Assembly: GCA_903905285.1 (NCBI GenBank) | Contig: CAIVFQ010000149.1 | Span: 1 to 11,065, forward strand | DNA: 11,065 bases | Reading direction: 5' to 3' | Origin: an uncultured Alphaproteobacteria bacterium | GTDB lineage: Bacteria > Pseudomonadota > Alphaproteobacteria > Paracaedibacterales > CAIULA01 | Shown here: positions 1-5,258 of the stretch, one piece after another | How positions within the stretch are numbered: position 1 is the first letter of the stretch | How the letters are laid out: every line of letters starts with the position of its first letter | Notes under the pieces: model-generated | The model's database searches: none | Seen by the model: the letters and a program-made list of their open reading frames with translations, nothing else | What the model was told of the DNA's origin: nothing | Translations under genes and position numbers: made by a program

Positions 1-311
1 CGGTTTCTGGACTTTAGCTGAATTTCTGTGGGATTGGAACCCCATGGGAAGACATATCCAAAGACTGAAAGGTTTTGGGGTACAGGGAGAATTGTGTTGT
101 GGTTGTGTGGCGGGGAGGGCCCCACAAGGGCGCATTATGTCCGCAATTTGGCTGAAGAACTTCCCCTAAATCTAATTGATCACACGCCGTAATTATAATT
201 TGATCAACAGAATAATACCCAATAGATTTCGAAAGACGAAGGGTAAGGTATCGTATGTGAAATTCTTGTGCTATGTATACACCAAACCTTGATTAACAAT
301 TTACAAGTTAA
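1..311. other. Unassigned sequence upstream of lolA
   Basis: No recognisable gene lies here. On the + strand a frame stays open from base 2 to a TAA at 167-169; its translation is rich in Trp, Gly and Cys. On the minus strand a frame stays open from about 293 down to a TAA at 14-16, but its only ATG is 13 codons before the end (MSSHGVPIPQKFS). Neither frame has a convincing start with a ribosome site, and I recognise neither product. The composition of 1-169 (GC-richer, runs such as GGGGAGGGCCCC) differs from the AT-rich 170-311. This could be the edge of a repeated element or the tail of a gene beginning outside the window. The 170-311 part is probably the lolA upstream region. Confidence 0.3.
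200..228 (+). promoter_or_regulatory. Candidate sigma70 promoter for lolA-rsmD
   Basis: TTGATC (200-205) and TAGATT (223-228) are separated by exactly 17 bases; each matches the consensus at four of six positions. Transcription would start near 235, about 75 bases before lolA. The palindrome TGATCA occurs at 177-182 and again at 201-206, overlapping the -35 box, and could be an operator pair or chance in AT-rich DNA. This is a sequence match only. Confidence 0.25.
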
Positions 312-920
312 ATGAAAAGAAACGTCTTAATTGCCCTGTTTTTCTTAGTTGTGACACATACGGTTGCGGTTGGTGCTGACCAAAATTTAATAACCCAGGT
401 GCAAAATTTCCTGAATGGCATTCAATCACTGGTGGTGGAGTTTGTTCAAACCAATCCTGATAAAACTCAGGTTAATGGGAAAATTTGGTTGAAACGCGAT
501 GCTAAGAGTAACGGCAAAATGCGCCTAGATTATGAATGCGACGTGGGGCAACGGCTGATTGCGGATAAAGACGAGCTTGTCGTTTATGATTTAAATGACA
601 ACAGTGAAAGTCGTTATAATCTTGATTACACCCCAGCTGCCTTTATTTTACGGCCCAAAATTAATCTTAGCAAAGACGTCACCGTGGAAAGCACGCGCAA
701 AACGGCAGAGTTTATTGAGCTGGTTTTATCGCCAAAAGGAGATGCAACAGGGCAATCTTTAACTTTATATTTTAGCATTTATGCCAATGGGAATATTAAG
801 GCGTTGCAACAATGGGTTGTCAAAGACCCCCAGGGAAATCAAACATTGGTACAGTTCACACCGGATACTCTTTCGTTGAATGATCTGAAACTTGTCCCTG
901 ATATGCTTTTTATTCCCTAA
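312..920 (+). CDS. lolA: Outer-membrane lipoprotein carrier protein LolA
   Basis: Predicted periplasmic chaperone that takes mature lipoproteins from the inner-membrane LolCDE exporter and carries them to the outer membrane. The 202-residue product has a signal peptide (about residues 1-22, MKRNV, a hydrophobic core, then VAVGA before DQ). The mature part fits the LolA fold: an early LNGIQSLVVEFVQTNPD stretch, then GKIWLKR and KMRLDYE, the strand-turn-strand signature typical of alphaproteobacterial LolA, followed by repeated amphipathic beta-strands. The ATG at 312 is the only start that preserves the signal peptide; it has no strong Shine-Dalgarno sequence. The stop overlaps the next gene's start (TAATG), so lolA and rsmD are probably co-transcribed and translationally coupled. 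The family call rests on these motifs and the length; LolA sequences diverge widely. Confidence 0.85.
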   Translation: MKRNVLIALFFLVVTHTVAVGADQNLITQVQNFLNGIQSLVVEFVQTNPDKTQVNGKIWLKRDAKSNGKMRLDYECDVGQRLIADKDELVVYDLNDNSESRYNLDYTPAAFILRPKINLSKDVTVESTRKTAEFIELVLSPKGDATGQSLTLYFSIYANGNIKALQQWVVKDPQGNQTLVQFTPDTLSLNDLKLVPDMLFIP

Positions 921-1489
921 TGTTACGCATCATTTCTGGTCGCTGGCGCCAACACCGTTTACACCTGCCGCCGCCCTCTGTGACGCGCCCAACCACTGAC
1001 CGGGCACGAGAGGCGCTTTTTAATATATTGGCTCATGGTTGCGGCCTGGATTTTGAGGGCTTAACCGTTTTGGATGCGTTTGCTGGGTCAGGGTCTTTGG
1101 GCCTTGAATCCTTGTCCCGTGGCGCGCAATTTGTTTATTTTATGGAAAATAACCCTCAGGTTCTGAAGGTTTTAAGGGCGAACATTCAATCGTTAAAGGC
1201 AGATGAATCTTGCTCTGTTCTAAAGGGCAATCTTCCTGATGTATCTCAGGCCTTTTGTGCGGTGGACTTGGTGTTTTTAGATCCCCCTTATCAGCAGAAT
1301 CTGGCCGTACCTGCCTGTGTTGCATTGCAAAAAAAAGGCTGGCTAAAACCTGAAACCTTGATTTGTGTTGAGACGTCAGCCCACGACATTCCAACCTCTA
1401 TTCCGGGTTTAATTTGTGATCAACAGCGCCAATATGGGCAATCGGTCATAACTTTTTGGCGTGTCCAAGAGGCAGATGATTCTTTTTAA
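920..1489 (+). CDS. rsmD: 16S rRNA (guanine(966)-N(2))-methyltransferase RsmD
   Basis: S-adenosylmethionine-dependent enzyme that methylates N2 of G966 in 16S rRNA during small-subunit assembly. The 189-residue product shows the family layout: RIISGRWR at the start, TRPTTDRAREALFNIL (residues 22-37), SAM-binding motif I VLDAFAGSGSLG (50-61), and the catalytic DPPY (121-124) within VFLDPPYQQN. The length is normal for RsmD. The ATG shares one base with the lolA stop (TAATG), which suggests reinitiation by ribosomes finishing lolA. The 3' end overlaps the stop of the convergent minus-strand gene by four bases, leaving no room for a separate terminator between them. All key residues are present and the gene looks functional. 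Confidence 0.95.
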   Translation: MLRIISGRWRQHRLHLPPPSVTRPTTDRAREALFNILAHGCGLDFEGLTVLDAFAGSGSLGLESLSRGAQFVYFMENNPQVLKVLRANIQSLKADESCSVLKGNLPDVSQAFCAVDLVFLDPPYQQNLAVPACVALQKKGWLKPETLICVETSAHDIPTSIPGLICDQQRQYGQSVITFWRVQEADDSF

Positions 1490-2099
1490 CGCTTTAAGAA
1501 AGCTTTTATCAAATCACACGCTGAGGCAAACACCTTAGGGAAAGTTGTTCCATAGACTTGGCTTTCGCATTTTAAAATTAAAAGGTTTTTGCGGGTTAAG
1601 GGAAAAGAAAGATCAACCCTCTTTTTTTTCTGTATAACTTTAGCAAGGCGTTTTTGGAGAGTGCTAATCTCTCTGTCGATTCGTTTAATACGATCGTTTA
1701 TAGCGTCTGCAAAATGAACATGTTTGCCCGTTTGGGGTTTCTTAGTCCCTTGTTTGCGCAAAATCTTCTTAATCAGGGAACGAATGCGCTGATCAATATC
1801 TTGTCGGAAAATCATACGATCCGAAGGCGTGCGGTCCAAAGTCGTTTTCTGATCTAGATTTATAGTATTGGGTAGAACGAGAAAATCCTCTTCTATTCCC
1901 GCAAGGATTGCGAATTCCCGTGGTGTTAGAAAAGATTGATGAGGCATTATTGCTAGTGTCTGTTTAGGCCTTAGCTCTATGCCTATAGGTGATAGGACTA
2001 GATCTTTTGGTCGCCTGCCTGGCAGGCTGAGACCAAAATAGTTATCAAAACAGTAAAAAGGGCAGATGAATAACAAATATCTCTTAAATAATTTGTCAT
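1486..2099 (-). pseudogene. Probable frameshifted lipoprotein gene, function unknown
   Basis: Two overlapping frames appear to be pieces of one gene. The first starts at ATG 2099-2097, seven bases after an AAGGG ribosome site. It encodes a 33-residue peptide with a typical lipoprotein signal (hydrophobic FTVLITILVSAC, lipobox VSAC, Cys26) and stops at TAG 2000-1998. The second frame, open to TAA 1488-1486, has only a TTG (2076) or an internal ATG (about 1947) as start and no good ribosome site. It encodes the mature part, including a basic helical stretch (INDRIKRIDREISTLQKRL). The frames join if one CAGG unit is added to the CAGGCAGG run (minus strand of 2014-2021), giving ACQAGRRPKDL and a lipoprotein of about 205 residues. 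I do not recognise the family; a faint resemblance of RPKDLVLSPIGIEL to the start of BamF/DUF3035 lipoproteins is too weak to name. The alternative is an ordinary gene starting at the internal ATG. Confidence 0.5.
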
Positions 2100-2115
2100 A
2101 ATCTTGCCCTTTTTA
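2054..2115 (-). promoter_or_regulatory. Long hairpin over the lipoprotein start; terminator or translation control
   Basis: TAAAAAGGGCA (2054-2064) pairs with TGCCCTTTTTA (2105-2115). GAT/ATC and an inner ACAAAT (2073-2078)/ATTTGT (2091-2096) extend the stem. Read on the minus strand, the 5' arm contains the AAGGG ribosome site of the ATG at 2099, and the 3' arm ends in TTTTTA. It may terminate the gene ending at 2140 (25 bases upstream in the direction of transcription), sequester the lipoprotein ribosome site, or both. Confidence 0.5.
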
Positions 2116-2139
2116 AATCACTTTCTTTTTAACAGGTTT

Positions 2140-3483
2140 TTATTTCTTTCCATCCTGTTCTTTGTGTCCTGCTATTTCTACGCTAGCCGCCGCTGCTGCC
2201 TGTGGGGTGGCCTCGAAAACAACCCGATTGTGTGTTCTTGCAGCTGCTAGTTTAAGGGCATTATTAGAAATCATTGCTTGAAGATACCTTTGGTAATGAA
2301 CCTCTGCGTCACCAGCATTATCCATTAACATTTCATGGGTGATTGACATGCTTGACGGAAGGGCACTGATACCAGTAACAGCAAGACGATCGGTATTTGC
2401 TGACCAACTTGGCAGAGAAAATGCCCCCCAAAACATAGGAACCCAGGCTCTATGAAAAGGATACATGGCATGCATTAATGCTTCTGCACTTAAGATCTGT
2501 GCTTTAAATTTTCCGATATTTTCTTTTTGACTCTTGGCTGTTTTTTCATAGGCAGAGCGGGTCTCTGCGTTCTTTTCGGCCTTAGCAAGCTCTTCTAATT
2601 CACTGACGCTTCTCTTAAGGGTTTCAACCGCATTTAGGGTGTATTCCATAAATTGTTGAGTTTGTCCAAGATGAAAAAGGGCTTCGTTAACTAACAAACT
2701 ATAGTTAGCAATTTTCGTTCCCAAACTTGCTGAAGACGCTTGCAAATCACCCAACACACCATCTGTTCTCGCGGCTATTCGGTCATCTAATACCTTTTTT
2801 TGAGTTGTCATTTCCAGAATTTCGGCACTTAACCAGCTCATGACGTTTTGACGACGTGTCGCAAAAGGATATGAACCAGGTGACTCAGATTCAATTCCGT
2901 ATTGATAGAATCTATCTGCGGCCAGGCTATAAAAATCATTAAATTCAAGATCTGAGCTTGGGGTGTAAGGCTTAATCGTTAATGCATGGGGTAAAGTAAA
3001 TGACGCTGAGTTATCTAGGCGTGTTTCGCCGTAAACAGCAGCCCCTGCACTAAGATCTCTTTCTAGCCCCTCTAAGGCGGCAGATGATGCCACAATAACA
3101 GCAGTAGCTGTTGCAGGTGCTCCAGAATCGTGGATTTCAACAACTTCTACTCTTACTGCTTCTTCTTTCTTTTCTTCTTTAACGCCCACTTGTGCTGATG
3201 CAGCGGTAAGGACAGATACAGATGAAAGGAAAGCTGCGCCTGGAAGGGTATCATCTGATGCTGTAGATTCTAAGGTGCCTAGGCCTCCTGTTGTTGGTGC
3301 AGCAGATCCCCTATCGTCTTCTACAACCGCGGGTAAGGAAGGCTGCAGTTGTTGGGCGCGTTTAAGGGCGCGTCGTTGTGCCCCAGTTAAAGGTTTCTCA
3401 GCAGCATAGCTGTTGGATATAAAAGCTGTGGAACTGGCTAATAACAAACTAACGGACAATAATTTGGAAATTGCGAATGACAT
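2140..3483 (-). CDS. Secreted coiled-coil protein of unknown function
   Basis: I do not recognise this family. From ATG 3483-3481 the product has 447 residues; a GTG 12 bases upstream would add MSVS but lies against the AAG/GAG ribosome-site region, so I prefer the ATG. An N-terminal signal peptide (MSFAISKLLSVSLLLAS) ends around NSYAA before EKPL, so export is likely. The mature protein has a basic patch (AQRRALKRAQQLQ), a long low-complexity Ala/Ser/Val/Thr region (about 50-150), and a helical second half. The clearest coiled coil lies at about 285-340 (ETLKRSVSELEELAKAEKNA onward). A Trp/Phe-rich stretch follows (FHRAWVPMFWGAFSLPSW), then an Ala-rich tail ending KEQDGKK. There are no cysteines and no second membrane segment, so it is probably periplasmic or released. 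It may be a host-interaction factor or a structural envelope protein; this is a guess from composition only. Confidence 0.75.
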   Translation of the reverse strand: MSFAISKLLSVSLLLASSTAFISNSYAAEKPLTGAQRRALKRAQQLQPSLPAVVEDDRGSAAPTTGGLGTLESTASDDTLPGAAFLSSVSVLTAASAQVGVKEEKKEEAVRVEVVEIHDSGAPATATAVIVASSAALEGLERDLSAGAAVYGETRLDNSASFTLPHALTIKPYTPSSDLEFNDFYSLAADRFYQYGIESESPGSYPFATRRQNVMSWLSAEILEMTTQKKVLDDRIAARTDGVLGDLQASSASLGTKIANYSLLVNEALFHLGQTQQFMEYTLNAVETLKRSVSELEELAKAEKNAETRSAYEKTAKSQKENIGKFKAQILSAEALMHAMYPFHRAWVPMFWGAFSLPSWSANTDRLAVTGISALPSSMSITHEMLMDNAGDAEVHYQRYLQAMISNNALKLAAARTHNRVVFEATPQAAAAASVEIAGHKEQDGKK

Positions 3484-3715
3484 ACTTACGCTCACTTTCT
3501 CAAGAACTGATGATCAAGTTGTTAGGTGTACTTATTACCTAATCTTAGAATTGTATGTCTTAAAATAACATTAAGGAAAGGACATTTTTTTTACGAGTCC
3601 TTTGATGCCATATACCAATTAAAGTGAATGTCTTCTGTGAACGGCACTAGACAACGGCCGAAAATCCTTTTATAAAAAGCATAAGGTAAGCGTGCGTTAG
3701 AAGCGTTCTTATCTT

Positions 3716-3791
3716 GCCCAGATAGCTCAGTTGGTAGAGCAAGGGATTGAAAATCCCTGTGTCGTTGGTTCGATTCCGACTCTGGGCACCA
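3716..3791 (+). tRNA. tRNA-Phe (anticodon GAA)
   Basis: All cloverleaf parts are present. Acceptor GCCCAGA (3716-3722) pairs with TCTGGGC (3781-3787). D stem GCTC/GAGC encloses AGTTGGTA. Anticodon stem AGGGA/TCCCT holds loop TTGAAAA with anticodon GAA at 3749-3751. The variable loop is five bases (GTGTC). T stem GTTGG/CCGAC holds TTCGATT. The discriminator is A3788 and CCA is encoded at 3789-3791. There is no intron and no mismatch in the stems. It stands alone, between two minus-strand genes for exported proteins. Confidence 0.99.
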
Positions 3792-3810
3792 TTTTCCCAT
3801 CTTATGCCCA

Positions 3811-3846
3811 TATAAAAAAAGCACCCTGTCGAATTGACAGAGTGCT
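3811..3846 (-). terminator. Intrinsic terminator of the six-cysteine protein gene
   Basis: AGCACCCTGTC (3820-3830) pairs with GACAGAGTGCT (3836-3846) around loop GAATT, ten base pairs with one C/A mismatch. Read on the minus strand the stem is followed directly by seven T (3820-3814). It lies about 80 bases past the stop of the gene ending at 3929 and stops read-through into the antisense of the tRNA. Confidence 0.85.
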
Positions 3847-3928
3847 GAGTATGTTTTCAAGAAAAATCCCGAATTATAGGGCCCTAATTATAGCGGGTTG
3901 CCGTATTCGTGTTTTCTTTGTTTTGTTA

Positions 3929-4591
3929 TTAGCACACGCCGTTAGCTTGATCGTCTTCTGAACAAGCAGGAGCTGCTGGTTCTTCCTCGGCCGCTGCTGC
4001 ATCATCCAAAGGTGCTCCATCATCCAAAGCTGCTTCGCCGCCATCCGTTAGGTCGTTTTCAGGGTCTTGACCTGCTGCATCTTCTTGTTCTGATGCCATA
4101 CGTTCAGCTTCAGCTGCTGCTGCTGCTGCTGCTTGTTCTGCCTGTTTCTGTTTTGCCAAAGCGACTTTATGGTCTGCCAATGCTTTTGCGTGTGCAGCTT
4201 TTGCTTTCTGTTGTGCTACCTTTTTTGCATTAGAATCTTTGATAGCAACAAGATGTTGTTTGGTCTTAGCAGCTGCTATGTGTGTGTTGTTAACCAGGCC
4301 GGCTTTTGAACAAGCCATTTGAAGGTTCTTATCTTTTTTCATGGCTGCTTTAGCTTGTGGTGTAGAGCAGTGGGCTTTAACGAACGCTGCCGAAAAATTT
4401 TTAATGGAGTTAGGGTCAACCTCATGGATACACTTTTCATTAAAAGCCATGCTTTTTGGATCTGATTTTACAGCCGCTTTAGCTGTACATGTTAGCCTGT
4501 TAGGCCCCATGCCAAACGCAGCATTCGCGGTATTGGTGTAGCCAAAGGCAATTAACCCTACGGCTGCAATATATTTCAAGTTCTTTAACAT
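3929..4591 (-). CDS. Exported six-cysteine protein with Ala/Lys-rich middle and acidic tail
   Basis: No family recognised. The start is supported by a strong ribosome site, AAAGGAG, nine bases before the ATG. The 220-residue product begins with a clear signal peptide (MLKNLKYIAAVGLIAFGYTN, cleavage likely after TANA-24). The mature N-terminal part (25-100) carries Cys35, Cys54, Cys75 and Cys94, spaced 19-21 residues apart, suggesting a small disulfide-bonded domain. Residues 105-165 are rich in Ala, Lys and Gln with a run of seven Ala (154-160) and look like one long charged helix. Residues 165-209 are highly acidic (DGGEAALDDGAPLDDAAAAE), and the end holds Cys210 and Cys220, the latter being the last residue. 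It is likely periplasmic or secreted. It is a single-gene unit with its own terminator. Basic and acidic halves could interact with nucleic acid, envelope polymer or a partner, but nothing identifies which. Confidence 0.8.
   Translation of the reverse strand: MLKNLKYIAAVGLIAFGYTNTANAAFGMGPNRLTCTAKAAVKSDPKSMAFNEKCIHEVDPNSIKNFSAAFVKAHCSTPQAKAAMKKDKNLQMACSKAGLVNNTHIAAAKTKQHLVAIKDSNAKKVAQQKAKAAHAKALADHKVALAKQKQAEQAAAAAAAEAERMASEQEDAAGQDPENDLTDGGEAALDDGAPLDDAAAAEEEPAAPACSEDDQANGVC
4113..4133. repeat. (GCT)7 trinucleotide repeat within a coding region
   Basis: Seven uninterrupted GCT units encode, on the minus strand, the seven-alanine run of the exported six-cysteine protein. Length changes by slippage would alter the linker by whole residues without shifting the frame. 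Confidence 0.9.
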
Positions 4592-4744
4592 AATCTATAC
4601 TCCTTTTAACAATTAAAAAATAAATACTAAATCAATATTTTTCGATCTTTAATTACATTCTACTTGCTAAAAGTTAACAAAACGTCAATATTTCAAGATT
4701 ATTTAAAAAAATAATTCCTTGTACCAATTACCATCCGCCTCATT

Positions 4745-4750
4745 TATAAT
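4745..4750 (+). promoter_or_regulatory. Perfect -10 box just ahead of lptE; leaderless start likely
   Basis: TATAAT ends seven bases before the lptE ATG (4758), so transcription would begin at or next to the A of the start codon. The best -35 (TTGTAC, 4719-4724) sits at a long 20-base spacing. No Shine-Dalgarno sequence precedes the ATG, as expected for a leaderless message. Confidence 0.4.
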
Positions 4751-4757
4751 CCCCTCC

Positions 4758-5258
4758 ATGAAGCTTTTTTCATTTCTTCTTATTATCCTTATTTTGGCTG
4801 GTTGTGGGTTTCGACCTTTGTATAAGCAGTCGTCAAACGTTTCGACCGCTTTTGTGTTAGAGGTTAAAGGCAATAACGAGGAAGCTTATGGAACCTATAA
4901 GTTCAAAAAAGAATTAACACCGCTTATTGCCCACATTAATAACCCCGCCATTCATAAAATTTCTATATCGCTGAGTGAAAACTTTGGGGACATTGGCTAT
5001 GCGGCTGATGCCTCGGCCTTGCGGTCGCAAGGGCGGGTTGTGGCGTTGATTGAAATCTATGACGCTAATCGCCAGCTTATTTATCAAAACAAGGTGGATT
5101 CTATCAGTTCTTATACAACCGATATATTAGAGGAGTTTTCAAACCTGAATGCCAAAATGGCGACGCGGGAACGATTGATGGTCAGCCTGGCACAAAGTGT
5201 TGCACGCGATATTCAGATTTTAAACTCGGGCAGCCTGCTGCCACGCTTGGAACATTAA
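4758..5258 (+). CDS. lptE: LPS-assembly lipoprotein LptE
   Basis: Predicted outer-membrane lipoprotein that plugs the LptD barrel and helps insert lipopolysaccharide. From ATG 4758 the product has 166 residues: a lipoprotein signal peptide MKLFSFLLIILILAGC with lipobox LAGC (Cys16), then GFRPLY, the hallmark of the alphaproteobacterial LptE family. Beta-strand-rich sequence and a C-terminal helix (NAKMATRERLMVSLAQSVARDI) complete the expected architecture. A TTG 39 bases upstream would add 13 residues ahead of the signal peptide and is unlikely. In many alphaproteobacteria lptE lies between leuS and holA; here it stands alone. Its last 39 bases overlap the 3' end of the convergent asnB. Family assignment rests on the lipobox context, length and C-terminal pattern, since the family is poorly conserved. 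Confidence 0.85.
   Translation: MKLFSFLLIILILAGCGFRPLYKQSSNVSTAFVLEVKGNNEEAYGTYKFKKELTPLIAHINNPAIHKISISLSENFGDIGYAADASALRSQGRVVALIEIYDANRQLIYQNKVDSISSYTTDILEEFSNLNAKMATRERLMVSLAQSVARDIQILNSGSLLPRLEH

Noticed and set aside
230..275. Stretch around GTGAAATTCTTG that recalls a conserved small-subunit rRNA segment
   Set aside because: Only about a dozen bases match from memory and the flanks do not continue as rRNA, so it is treated as chance.
1140..1394. Minus-strand 84-codon frame
   Set aside because: Lies entirely within rsmD, has no ribosome site and no recognisable content.
1654..1857. Plus-strand 67-codon frame
   Set aside because: Antisense to the lipoprotein-like frame, with no sign of coding.
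3591..3860. Minus-strand frame of 89 codons containing ESNQRHRDFQSLALPTELS
   Set aside because: This is the antisense translation of the tRNA-Phe gene, a common false protein in databases.
4012..4541. Two plus-strand frames of 73 and 66 codons
   Set aside because: Antisense to the six-cysteine protein gene; the Leu-rich translation is simply the complement of its Ala-rich repeats.
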